A stretch of 64,000 nt of DNA from Hyphomicrobiales bacterium (GTDB lineage: Bacteria > Pseudomonadota > Alphaproteobacteria > Rhizobiales > Rhizobiaceae). The position numbers and the translations under genes were made by a program. Location: assembly GCA_900467185.1 (NCBI GenBank), contig UBPA01000003.1:310001-374000 (forward strand), written 5' to 3'. The notes beneath the pieces were generated by a model. That model was given only the letters and a program-made list of their open reading frames with translations. It was not told the DNA's origin and made no database searches. This document shows, one piece after another, positions 25,834 to 34,714 of this stretch. Each line of letters starts with the position of its first letter. The first letter of the stretch is position 1.

Positions 25834-27642
25834 ATGGGCAACTGGGCGGGTTCTCGATCACCAGAGTTTGGGATTTATCCGGTCGAATTGCACGTGTCGC
25901 TCGACAGCCATGTTGGGCCCTCCTGGGTCGTGCCAGCGCTTTTCAATCGATCGGGTTGGCTTTCGGTTGCGGAAGTCGAAATGGAAACCGAGTTCGACAG
26001 AACCCGCGCGGTTATCGCAGCCTGCACCAATGATGAAGGTGAAGTGCTGGGTCAGTGGGTCGTCGAAGCGCTGTTTTCTATGCAGTCTTCCTTGCCACAG
26101 GAGGTAGTCGTCGAGCCGCCGGACGACTTGGCTGTGGCGTTGGATGCGCTCTACTGGGACTTCCTCGGCCGTTGCGATATCGCCCATCTCAAGACCCTTG
26201 AAGAGGAGGAGCGCCGGATCAGCTTAGCGATCTCGCGCCTGGAGCTGCGGCGCCGGGAGGTCTACGAGAAAGTGGACATGTTCTTGTCCAGCCTCTACGC
26301 GCGGCGCCGGCGCGAAAGAGGCAACGACGAGCTCTGCATGGCACTCGGCGCCAAAATCGAGGAGGTCGAGACAAAGCAGGCCGAGACCGAGATATGGCAT
26401 CAGGGCCGCCTGCAAGACCTTCACGCTGAACTCGCAACGTTCGAGAGCCAGGTGCTCGCCGCGCTTCAAAACCATGGCAGCGTGCGCCCTCTCTACACCG
26501 TCTACTGGCAGACGCGGCACAGCAAGGTCCGAACCATTGCCAACGCCGAATTTGAGATGCGCTTTGGACTACCCGTGCCACAGACTCACAAGGCAGATCA
26601 CTTAGCCACTCAGGCTGAGATGACTGGAGGGCGGAAACTGCGTCTGGAGCAGAAGCGAAGGGAGCTCGACGACTACTACGCTGCTCTGGAAGAGAAGCTT
26701 CAAGTTCAGGTATGGCAGGGTCAGGCGGTGCGTGAAATTACCAAGGCAATGAGCCCCCCAAAATCCTTGGCCTGGACGTCACATGCCCCACCGCTGAGCA
26801 CACTGTCAGACGTCCATTCTTCGCATGTTCGAGCAAGGCCGGGAAGACAGGCGGAAATCGCAGAGATCTCACGAAGGTGGCAAGCACGCCATGGCTCTGT
26901 TGACGGGGTGACCAGGCCATCGGGCGTGAGGATGAAGGTGGCGAGAGCTCCACTGGCCAGCAAGCCAAAGGCACCTGCTGTCGAACAGTCGACTGATCCG
27001 CATTCGGCGCCAGTTGCCCTGCAGAATACAGGCAAGTCCTCTCTATCACCGAAGCAAGAGGATGCCCCGCCCATTGAGTTGCGCGCTGGCTCTTCGGAGG
27101 TAGGCTTGGTGGATGAAGATCTGCTTCTCCAGGAGTTGCGGCTGGCGTTAGAAGATGATGCCATCGCTGGCCCGGAGCAACCGGAGGCAACGAGTGTTGC
27201 GCAGGGATCTCTGGATCCTCCGTTCGTAGCAGTGCTAGAAAAGCCCGTCACCGTTTCGGAACTTCTGTCTCGGCCTGAGGAGAAGACGCTGCCGTTTGGC
27301 TTGGAGCCGAAGACGCCTGTGCTTAGCATTTCTGACCCGCTGCTAGCCATCGACAGCCGGAACGCCACCATCTGGAACAGGCCGCGATCGGTGGCCGAGG
27401 GTGACACGATCCTGCTGCGCTTTACCGATGGAGGCATCGGCCGCTTTATTCGCTACACGATCTGGGGGCTTGAAAACGACCCGTCCAAAGGGTTTCTTGC
27501 GATGACTGATCCTGGGGCTATCTGCCTCATCGGCAAGAGGGTCGGTGACGCCGTGGACATCGATCTGCCGAACGCCCGTCGGCACGCGGTGATTGAGAAA
27601 ATCTGGCAAAACGAGGAGCGGCGACCTCTTGTGCCGGAATAG
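25834..27642 (+). CDS. Coiled-coil protein with GreA/GreB-like C-terminal domain
   Basis: Protein of 602 residues with no family I can name overall. Residues ~1-110 form a beta-rich domain (FGIYPVELHVSLDSHVGPSW); ~110-300 are coiled coil (LKTLEEEERRISLAISRLEL, LRLEQKRRELDDYYAALEE); ~330-480 are low-complexity. The last ~75 residues (ILLRFTDGGIGRFIRYTIWG, DPSKGFLAMTDPGAICLIGK, RVGDAVDIDLPNARRHAVIE) match the FKBP-like C-terminal domain of transcript cleavage factors GreA/GreB, which binds RNA polymerase. The acidic Gre N-terminal tip is absent, so transcript cleavage is not expected. Coupled to the SNF2 gene, it may dock that motor on RNA polymerase; this is inference. Confidence 0.7.
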   Translation: MGNWAGSRSPEFGIYPVELHVSLDSHVGPSWVVPALFNRSGWLSVAEVEMETEFDRTRAVIAACTNDEGEVLGQWVVEALFSMQSSLPQEVVVEPPDDLAVALDALYWDFLGRCDIAHLKTLEEEERRISLAISRLELRRREVYEKVDMFLSSLYARRRRERGNDELCMALGAKIEEVETKQAETEIWHQGRLQDLHAELATFESQVLAALQNHGSVRPLYTVYWQTRHSKVRTIANAEFEMRFGLPVPQTHKADHLATQAEMTGGRKLRLEQKRRELDDYYAALEEKLQVQVWQGQAVREITKAMSPPKSLAWTSHAPPLSTLSDVHSSHVRARPGRQAEIAEISRRWQARHGSVDGVTRPSGVRMKVARAPLASKPKAPAVEQSTDPHSAPVALQNTGKSSLSPKQEDAPPIELRAGSSEVGLVDEDLLLQELRLALEDDAIAGPEQPEATSVAQGSLDPPFVAVLEKPVTVSELLSRPEEKTLPFGLEPKTPVLSISDPLLAIDSRNATIWNRPRSVAEGDTILLRFTDGGIGRFIRYTIWGLENDPSKGFLAMTDPGAICLIGKRVGDAVDIDLPNARRHAVIEKIWQNEERRPLVPE

Positions 27643-27651
27643 TGCGACGCT

Positions 27652-27795
27652 GTGAGGACCAAGAAGGTCAAAGGTCTGACAAGCCGAAACCTTGAGCGAG
27701 GCGACCTCCTGCTCTTCTCAGACAGCTCGGGTGAAAGCGGCTGCTCCGATTTTATCACCCTTATTGGACAAGCGCATGACAAACGTGCTCGTTAA
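27652..27795 (+). CDS. Possible 47-residue protein between the Gre-like gene and mod
   Basis: GTG at 27652 opens a frame for VRTKKVKGLTSRNLERGDLL, then SGESGCSDFITLIGQAHDKR. The composition is plausible and it occupies the only sizable gap (274 bases) in the cassette. There is no convincing ribosome binding site. It may be a real small component, a fragment or chance. Confidence 0.3.
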   Translation: MRTKKVKGLTSRNLERGDLLLFSDSSGESGCSDFITLIGQAHDKRAR

Positions 27796-27916
27796 GCGAG
27801 GGGGGCGTTTGTGAGCGCGTGGTTCCGCCGAACGGCATGTAAGGATACACCGGATCACGAAGCCATAGCGGTGGCTCTTAGCTTCGGGCCCCATGAAGTA
27901 GAAGACGGAAAGACCG

Positions 27917-29659
27917 ATGTTGAAGAAGACCAAGCTGGAACTGACCTGGATCGGCAAGGACGAGCGGCCGAAGCTGGAGCCGCGCATCCTTATTGAGGAC
28001 CCGGCCAAGACCTACCACGCTGCCGCGCGCCATTCTGAGGCGGACATCTTCGACAACATGCTGATCAAGGGGGACAACCTGCTCGCCCTTAAGGCACTGG
28101 AGAGCCAGTTCGAAGGGCAGGTGAAATGCGTGTTCATCGACCCGCCTTATAATACGGGAAGCGCCTTCGAGCATTATGAAGATGGCCTAGAGCATTCTCT
28201 CTGGTTATCAATGATGCGGGATCGATTGGAAATTATCAGATCTTTATTGGCCGATGACGGATCGTTGTGGATCTCTATCGATGACAATGAGTCGCATTAC
28301 CTAAAGGTGCTTGCTGATGGCGTATTCGGACGGTCTAATTTTATCAGCAATGTAGTGTGGCAAAAGATATTCTCTCCTAAGAATAGTGCTAAACACTTCT
28401 CTGAAGACCATGATCATATATTAGTATTTGCTAAAAATTCAGTTGTGTGGCGCCCAAATGAACTCCCCAGATCAGACAAACTGAATGCATCATACAGGAA
28501 TCCTGACAACGATCCGCGCGGCTCGTGGACTTCGGGCGATTTGTCGGCCCGGAACTATTACAGCGCCGGAACCTATCCAATAACCTGTCCTAGCGGAAAA
28601 ATCATTGCCGGCCCGCCCAATGGCATGTTCTGGCGTGTTTCGAAGCAAAAATTTGAACAAATGGATGCCGACAATCGCATTTGGTGGGGCGCAGACGGCA
28701 ATAATACGCCTCGTATCAAACGCTTCCTAAACGAGGTGAAGTCGGGAGTAGTGCCGCAAACAATGTGGATGAATTCGGATGTCGGCAATACTCAAGAAGC
28801 GAAAAAAGAGAGTATCCAGCTATTCGGTTCAAACTCCGCCTTCTCAACTCCAAAGCCCGAGAGGCTATTGCAGCGGGTTCTGTCAATTGCCACCAACCCC
28901 GGCGACCTTGTCGTGGACTCCTTCGCCGGCTCCGGCACCACCGGTGCCGTAGCCCACAAAATGGGTCGGCGATGGATCATGGTGGAACTCGGCGAGCATT
29001 GCGACACGCACATTCTTCCGCGCATGAAAAAGGTGGTCGACGGAGAGGACAAGGGCGGGGTGAGTGAGGCTGCGGGCTGGAAGGGAGGCGGCGGTTTCCG
29101 CTACTTCAATCTCGCACCGTCCCTTCTCAAGCAGGACAAATACGGCAACTGGGTGATCAGCAAGGACTACAATCCTGCCATGCTAGCCGAGGCCATGTGC
29201 AAGCATATGGGTTACACCTATGCGCCGAGCCTGCTTGCCGAGGAATACTGGAACCATGGCTACGCCACCGAAAAATCTTTCATCTACGTCACGACGCAGC
29301 AGCTGACCCATGAGGCCTGCCGCAAGATCTCTGAGGATGTCGGGCCGGATCGGTCGCTTGTTGTCTGCTGCAAGGCTTTCAGCGCCACTCCGGACAGCTT
29401 CGAGAACCTGATCCTGGTCAAGATCCCGTCGGCCATCCTCACGCAATGCGAATGGGGACGTGATGACTACTCGCTGAATATCGCCAAGCTTCCCCTGGTC
29501 GACGATAATGGTGACGAGGACGTCGATCCGGCATCCATGGAGGGGTTGGCCGCACGGAAACGCAAGCAGAAGATTGCCGCCAAGGATCGGTTTGGTGATC
29601 TGAGCAGCCTCAACCTCTTTGATGACCTCGACACTGACGCCGACAAGAGCGAGGGCTGA
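27917..29659 (+). CDS. mod: Type III restriction-modification methyltransferase (Mod)
   Basis: N6-adenine DNA methyltransferase of beta-class order, 580 residues. The catalytic motif DPPYNTG is at about 75-81, preceded by LIKGDNLLAL, and the SAM-binding motif FAGSGTTGA is at about 336-344. The target-recognition region lies between them. The N- and C-terminal parts are GC-rich, but about 28160-28880 is markedly AT-richer with different codon use, as expected when the recognition domain has been swapped by recombination. It ends 3 bases before res. Mod sets recognition for both methylation and cleavage by the Mod-Res complex. Confidence 0.92.
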   Translation: MLKKTKLELTWIGKDERPKLEPRILIEDPAKTYHAAARHSEADIFDNMLIKGDNLLALKALESQFEGQVKCVFIDPPYNTGSAFEHYEDGLEHSLWLSMMRDRLEIIRSLLADDGSLWISIDDNESHYLKVLADGVFGRSNFISNVVWQKIFSPKNSAKHFSEDHDHILVFAKNSVVWRPNELPRSDKLNASYRNPDNDPRGSWTSGDLSARNYYSAGTYPITCPSGKIIAGPPNGMFWRVSKQKFEQMDADNRIWWGADGNNTPRIKRFLNEVKSGVVPQTMWMNSDVGNTQEAKKESIQLFGSNSAFSTPKPERLLQRVLSIATNPGDLVVDSFAGSGTTGAVAHKMGRRWIMVELGEHCDTHILPRMKKVVDGEDKGGVSEAAGWKGGGGFRYFNLAPSLLKQDKYGNWVISKDYNPAMLAEAMCKHMGYTYAPSLLAEEYWNHGYATEKSFIYVTTQQLTHEACRKISEDVGPDRSLVVCCKAFSATPDSFENLILVKIPSAILTQCEWGRDDYSLNIAKLPLVDDNGDEDVDPASMEGLAARKRKQKIAAKDRFGDLSSLNLFDDLDTDADKSEG

Positions 29660-29662
29660 GCC

Positions 29663-32344
29663 ATGATCCATCCGGACCGCATCCGCCGGCAGATCGCCCA
29701 GCGCCTCTCCCTCAGAAAGCCCCAGGAACAGGCGCTGAACATACTGGCCGACCTGCTTGAGATTCTCCCGCTCGGCAAGGAGGAGGATCTGGTCGAAACA
29801 CTCCGGGCTGTGCAGAAACATTGCCCGAGCGTCGAGGACTTCGAGCGAAATTTTCCCTCTCTTTGCTTCGCGCTCGCGACAGGCGTGGGCAAGACGCGGC
29901 TGATGGGTGCCTTTATCAGCTATCTCTACCTGACCGGCCGCTCGAAGAACTTCTTTGTGCTCGCTCCCAACACAACAATCTACGACAAACTGGTTGCCGA
30001 CTTCTCGCGGCAGTCCTCGCCGAAATACGTGTTCCGCGGCATCGCCGAGTTTGCTCAGCGTCCACCTATCATTGTCACCGGCGACACCTGGGAGGAAGGG
30101 CGAGGCATTCGTGGCTCCGACCTTTTCGGCAACGAGGTTGTCATCAACATCTTCAATGTCGACAAGATCAACAAGGACAAAGGCCGTATCCGCACCATGC
30201 GGGAATATATCGGCCAGTCCTATTTCGACTACCTGGCCGAACTCCCTGATCTCGTCATGTTGATGGATGAGGCGCATCGCTACCGCGCCAATGCCGGCAT
30301 GAGGGCCATCAGCGAGCTGAAACCGGTTATGGGCCTTGAGCTGACAGCAACGCCTAAATCCGTCGGCGGGAAGTCGAAAGCCTTTAGCAACGTGATCTAT
30401 CAATACGGCCTCGGTGACGCGATCGCCGACGGCTATGTCAAGGAGCCAGCTGTCGCGACCCGCGTCGATTTCCGCCCGCAGGATTACGCCCAGGCCGACC
30501 TGGAGATGATCATGCTTGAGGACGGCATTCACTATCATGAGGAAGTGAAGACGCAACTCGACCTCTTTGCTCGTCAGACCGGGCGCAAGCGCGTCCATCC
30601 CTTCATCCTTGTTGTGGCGCAGGACACGAGACATGCCAGCGAGATCCGGATGCGGATCGAGGACGAGACATTCCTGAAGGGTGCCTACAAGGGCCGCGTG
30701 ATCGAGATCCACTCCAATCTCAAAGGGGAAGAAAGCGACGAGGCGGTGTCTCGCCTGGTCAGGCTCGAGAGTGACGACAAAACGGAAATCGTCATTCACG
30801 TCAACAAGCTGAAAGAAGGCTGGGACGTCACCAATCTCTATACAATCGTGCCGCTCCGCGCTTCCGCCTCGGACATCCTGACGGAACAGACGTTGGGTCG
30901 CGGTCTGCGTCTTCCCTATGGCGAACGGACGGGCAACGCGTTCGTAGACACCTTGACCGTCATTGCGCACGACCGATTCGACGAGGTGATCCGCAAGGCC
31001 AAGGAGTCAGACTCGCTGGTCCAGATGCGTGCCATCACCATCGGGGCATCTGGAGACGTAAAGCCGGAGCCGTCGCATGTCCTCGAAATTGCGACGGCTG
31101 TGGAGGCCATGCTGACCGGCCGAGGCAATGGTTTGGAAGACGAGGGTCAACCGTTCGTCTTCGACCATCCGGACGACCGCGAGGTCGCTGCATCTGCAAT
31201 TGATTTCATCACCAAGAAGTATGAGCGCACTCTCGCAGGCGGCGTCCAGGATCTCACCAAGCCGGAGGTGCAGGCAGAACTCGTCGCCGACATTCGCCGC
31301 GCCCACCGTGAGCAGGTGCAAGGTCAGTTGGAAGGCGTGCTTGTCGAACCAGACTTCCAGAAGATCGTCGGCATCGTTACCGCCAGCATCGCCGAGAACA
31401 CGATCGAAATCCCGGAGATCGTGGTGATTCCAAGCCGCGAAGTGAACTTCTGGTTTGAGAATTTCGACCTTAGCAATCTATCGAGTGTGCGCCACCAGCC
31501 CATTTCGGATCGAATTCGGATCCGCAATTTGCGCGACCAGTCCCAACGTGAGTTGGCACGATCCGTGAGCGCGCCCAAGGAAGCGCGGGTCGAAAACTAC
31601 ATCGTCAAGCATCTCATCGACATGGATCAGGTCGACTACGACAGCCAGGCGGACCTTCTTTACAAGCTTGCTGGCCAGATGGTCACGCATTTGCGGAGCT
31701 ATCTGGAAACCGAAGACGATGTCGAGAATGTTGCCCTCGCACATGGTCGGACGCTGGCGCAGGTTATCTTTGAACAGATGAAGGCGCACTACCGCGAGAC
31801 CCCGACCGACTATCGGGCAAAGATGGTCCGCTCGTTCCGCGTGCTCCGGTCGCAATCCTATGCCGTCTATTCAACGGCAAAACGTCTGCCGATCGGCCAG
31901 GCGGCCAAGCCGCTGTCTGACACCAGCAGCTACGTCTTCTATGGAACCGAGAAGAGCCCCTATCTGCAGCACAAGTTCGACTCGGATGCAGAACGCCGTT
32001 TTGCTGCTCTGATTGATCATGATGCAGAGAAGGACGTTGTGCGCTGGTTGAAACCCGCTGCTGGCCAGTTCCAGATCGAGTATCGTGCCGGCAAGGCCTA
32101 CGAGCCCGACTTCGTCGTGGAAACGCCGACCGAGAAACTGATTGTTGAGGTGAAGGCTGACCGCGACATGCAGGATCCTATCGTAGAAGAGAAGGCACGC
32201 GCTGCGGTGAAGTGGGTGCAATATGCGACTGACCTCGCCAAGGAGACCCACGGAAAGACCTGGGGATACGCCTTGGTGGCGGACAGTGACATCCGGGAGA
32301 ATGCGAGCTTCGCGGGACTGATGGCCCGGTCACGGCGAGGGTAG
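29663..32344 (+). CDS. res: Type III restriction endonuclease subunit (Res)
   Basis: Protein of 893 residues with a superfamily 2 translocase and a nuclease domain. Walker A ATGVGKT lies at about 72-78, DEAH at about 202-205 (MLMDEAHRYRA), LTATPKS follows, and motif VI-like EQTLGRGLRLPYG is in lobe 2. The C-terminal PD-(D/E)XK site is intact: PDFVVE at about 815 and IVEVKAD at about 828. Type III Res subunits slide or translocate on DNA after Mod recognition and cut beside the site. No frameshift is seen, so restriction should be active. It is joined to mod by a 3-base gap. Confidence 0.92.
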   Translation: MIHPDRIRRQIAQRLSLRKPQEQALNILADLLEILPLGKEEDLVETLRAVQKHCPSVEDFERNFPSLCFALATGVGKTRLMGAFISYLYLTGRSKNFFVLAPNTTIYDKLVADFSRQSSPKYVFRGIAEFAQRPPIIVTGDTWEEGRGIRGSDLFGNEVVINIFNVDKINKDKGRIRTMREYIGQSYFDYLAELPDLVMLMDEAHRYRANAGMRAISELKPVMGLELTATPKSVGGKSKAFSNVIYQYGLGDAIADGYVKEPAVATRVDFRPQDYAQADLEMIMLEDGIHYHEEVKTQLDLFARQTGRKRVHPFILVVAQDTRHASEIRMRIEDETFLKGAYKGRVIEIHSNLKGEESDEAVSRLVRLESDDKTEIVIHVNKLKEGWDVTNLYTIVPLRASASDILTEQTLGRGLRLPYGERTGNAFVDTLTVIAHDRFDEVIRKAKESDSLVQMRAITIGASGDVKPEPSHVLEIATAVEAMLTGRGNGLEDEGQPFVFDHPDDREVAASAIDFITKKYERTLAGGVQDLTKPEVQAELVADIRRAHREQVQGQLEGVLVEPDFQKIVGIVTASIAENTIEIPEIVVIPSREVNFWFENFDLSNLSSVRHQPISDRIRIRNLRDQSQRELARSVSAPKEARVENYIVKHLIDMDQVDYDSQADLLYKLAGQMVTHLRSYLETEDDVENVALAHGRTLAQVIFEQMKAHYRETPTDYRAKMVRSFRVLRSQSYAVYSTAKRLPIGQAAKPLSDTSSYVFYGTEKSPYLQHKFDSDAERRFAALIDHDAEKDVVRWLKPAAGQFQIEYRAGKAYEPDFVVETPTEKLIVEVKADRDMQDPIVEEKARAAVKWVQYATDLAKETHGKTWGYALVADSDIRENASFAGLMARSRRG

Positions 32345-32430
32345 ATGCGAAAATGGCATACTCACGGTCTTGGACGTGGACTCGTAGCATGATTAAAGAA
32401 TATCCTGTTGCTTGGTGCTCGTGGGGACTG

Positions 32431-33168
32431 ATGCCGATCGAAATCGATGAGGTGCTAAGACGTGCCGATCAAGGCGTAACAGAGCCTTATATTTGTCGGG
32501 GCGCTGACGGTAGAATCTATTTTGTAAAAGGCCGGGGAGCTGGTTACGATTCGCTGGTCAAAGAATGGATCGCCGGCAAGTTGGCGCTTCGGATGGGCTT
32601 GCCCGTTCCGCGATTTTGTATCGTCGCGGTTCCGCACGAGCTTTTTGAAGCGGGTCGTAATGGAGCATTGCGGGACCTTGGATCAGGACTTCTATTCGGC
32701 TCTGAGAGTGTTGAGAGCGCCAACGAAATCTCATTCACCAACGTGCAGAAGGCGACGGCTGAGCTGAAGCGCGATGTTGCTGCGTTTGATTGGTGGATCC
32801 GGAATGGTGATCGCACCCTGAGTGACACTGGTGGTAATCCCAACATCCTCTGGTCGGAGACAGATCGGCGGATGACGGTGATTGATCACAATCTGGCCTT
32901 CGATAAAACGGTAACGCTTCATACACTGCTTGAAAGTCATATATTTCGCAGCGCGCTGATCGAGATCTGTGATCGGACTGAGCTGCAGAGCCACTACGGC
33001 GACCTGTTTGAGGATGCCTTGCTGGGGTTGCCAGAGATCCTTGGTGACATCCCGGATCGATGGCACTATGTAGACGACGCCTGCACGGTCGACATTTCCT
33101 TGTCGCTGCATCATGTCGAGGACACCTTGAGGCGTCACAGAGTGCCAGGTTTTTGGGAACGAACATGA
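32431..33168 (+). CDS. HipA-like Ser/Thr kinase (HipA_2 family)
   Basis: Protein of 245 residues with a compact kinase-like fold. Features are IYFVKGRGAGYDSLVKEW (Gly loop and Lys), LALRMGLPVPRF, the catalytic stretch WWIRNGDRTLSDTGGNPNIL and the metal-binding VIDHNLAFDK. It lacks the N-terminal and HipB-contact parts of HipA toxins. The start at ATG 32431 (MPIEIDEVLRR), with TGGGGA upstream, matches relatives; an in-frame start at 32353 would add 26 atypical residues. It overlaps the next gene by 4 bases (ATGA). HipA_2 kinases are often paired with DUF3037 proteins. It could phosphorylate a host factor during infection, or regulate the R-M genes. Confidence 0.82.
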   Translation: MPIEIDEVLRRADQGVTEPYICRGADGRIYFVKGRGAGYDSLVKEWIAGKLALRMGLPVPRFCIVAVPHELFEAGRNGALRDLGSGLLFGSESVESANEISFTNVQKATAELKRDVAAFDWWIRNGDRTLSDTGGNPNILWSETDRRMTVIDHNLAFDKTVTLHTLLESHIFRSALIEICDRTELQSHYGDLFEDALLGLPEILGDIPDRWHYVDDACTVDISLSLHHVEDTLRRHRVPGFWERT

Positions 33169-33992
33169 AAAAGCATGCTGTCAGCTATGCGATTATCCGT
33201 TTCCAGCCCCATGTTGAAACGGAAGAATTCGCAAATATCGGTATCGTGCTGGTCGCGCCACGCATTAGCTTTCTCGATTTCCGGATCGAAGATAGGCGCT
33301 TGGGACGGCTAACGAGCTTCTTCGATACCGTCGAGGCTACGACGACTCGTGACGTCCTGAAGAGCTATCATATTGAACTGAAGCGAATTCGTGATCTCGC
33401 CGGGCATACGGGCGGTCAGACGAGATTTGAGTTCGAGCTAAGCGATAACGCCGAACACCTGTTCCACGCGCTGACCAAAGATCGTGAGGGAATGATCCGC
33501 TTCAGCGAAGTGCGCTTCGCAATGACGGATGATCCCAAGGGCAAGCTCGACGAGTTGTTCAACTATTACGTCAGACGGAACTTCGCCGGCGCGGTTTACC
33601 GGGAAGGCCTGCTTGAGAAGCAGGTCCGTGCGCTGTTCAAGCTGCGCGAAATTGGCCGGAACTTCAAGCCTATGACCTTTTCGGATGGCCTTTACTCAGC
33701 AAAGTTTCCATTCGTGGAAGTTGTGGAAGACAAGCCATTCAAAGTCTTGAAGCCCATCTATCTGGGTCAGGACGAGCCGACGCGTATTCTGGATCATGGC
33801 AACAAGTGGCTGTTCACTATCCAACGCCTAAAGGAAAAGCTCCCACCCGATGTAGTCGTGGCAGTCGAGGGACCCAACGATTCCCCAAAGCGGAAACAGG
33901 CTTTCCGTGAAGCTGTGAATTTGTTTCGTGCGAACGACATCAAGGTGGTGGACGCACGAAACGAGAGTGAACTGATCGAGGCGATGGATTGA
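33165..33992 (+). CDS. DUF3037 protein, partner of the HipA-like kinase
   Basis: Protein of 275 residues. The N-terminus fits DUF3037: SYAIIRFQPHVETEEFANIG, IVLVAPRISFLDFRI and DRRLGRLTSFFD. The middle and C-terminal parts are mixed alpha/beta (ELFNYYVRRNFAGAVYREG, WLFTIQRLKEKLPPD). The gene overlaps the kinase by 4 bases, so the proteins are made together and probably interact. The function of DUF3037 is unknown. The pair closes the co-directional cassette that began at 22960. Confidence 0.8.
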   Translation: MKKHAVSYAIIRFQPHVETEEFANIGIVLVAPRISFLDFRIEDRRLGRLTSFFDTVEATTTRDVLKSYHIELKRIRDLAGHTGGQTRFEFELSDNAEHLFHALTKDREGMIRFSEVRFAMTDDPKGKLDELFNYYVRRNFAGAVYREGLLEKQVRALFKLREIGRNFKPMTFSDGLYSAKFPFVEVVEDKPFKVLKPIYLGQDEPTRILDHGNKWLFTIQRLKEKLPPDVVVAVEGPNDSPKRKQAFREAVNLFRANDIKVVDARNESELIEAMD

Positions 33993-34714
33993 TAAAATCG
34001 CGACGATCTCCCCACACAGATAGCTGCGAACACAGCGCACCTTTACATTCCGGGGCAATCGACCTTGCATATGTCAAGGTGCACTGTTGGAAATGCAGCA
34101 AGAATACCAATCTAAGGTTGCTTTCGACCTTGTCGTAAAATCCGAAACCATTGCGGAAATCGGGTTAAACCTTGACAGAGGTTTACGTAAACTTGACAGA
34201 AACCACGTATTCACACGTTTTTGGTTGGAGTGTAAAGGTCTGGTGACAGCTTATAGGTGTGTTCACCTTGTCAATCACTCTTAGTTCTCTGCCATCAGTT
34301 TTGCAGGAGACTGTCATGCGCTCAGGATGAGGGGTCCATAGCTCTCACCACCTGCAAAGCTTATGGGGCAACGCCGAATACATATTTTTCTCACCCGCTG
34401 CAGACAGCTTTGCATAACATGCAAGGATGCTTTGCTAACAGTATCAAGCGTCATCGAACAGCCACTCGCCGAGAAGATAATGCACGCGTGATGCCGCCAT
34501 CGGACAGTGGGTGGAAGCTACGCCGGTTCCTTTTCCCATGAACCGGCGGCCGTGAACCTCCTCTTGCTGTTGTTGAACCCGCTGACAACCGGACACGAAG
34601 TCTTAGAAGACTCGTCTATTCGCGATGGGGATGCCTTCCGTGGCCGAGACGTATCGGAGACTGGAACCTCCTGTGCCTCAAATAGCGGCACTGAGGAAAA
34701 GCCGTGCCCACAAT
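33993..34714. other. Gap between the cassette and the XRE-like regulators
   Basis: About 720 bases without a supported protein gene. It contains a structured promoter-like segment at 34172-34198 with two TTGACA boxes 21 bases apart flanking the palindrome GTTTACGTAAAC. The remaining part (34300-34714) shows nothing I can identify. Confidence 0.45.
34172..34198 (+). promoter_or_regulatory. Doubled TTGACA boxes flanking a 12-bp palindrome
   Basis: CTTGACAGA occurs at 34171-34179 and again at 34192-34200, two helical turns apart. Exactly between them is the perfect palindrome GTTTACGTAAAC (34181-34192). This could be a pair of -35 boxes with an operator, or a phased repressor site for one of the nearby XRE-like regulators. 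No clear gene begins directly downstream, so an untranslated RNA is possible. Confidence 0.4.

Noticed and set aside
27811-27996. Open frame overlapping the start of mod
   Set aside because: It shares 80 bases with mod in another frame and its translation has no recognisable pattern; mod has the real start at 27917.
22960-29659. DISARM defence system (SNF2 helicase plus adenine methylase)
   Set aside because: DrmA, DrmB and DrmC have no counterpart here, and the methylase is paired with an intact type III Res subunit.
34087-34284. Possible 65-codon gene after the DUF3037 gene
   Set aside because: It covers the TTGACA/palindrome region, lacks a ribosome binding site and contains repeat-derived residues.
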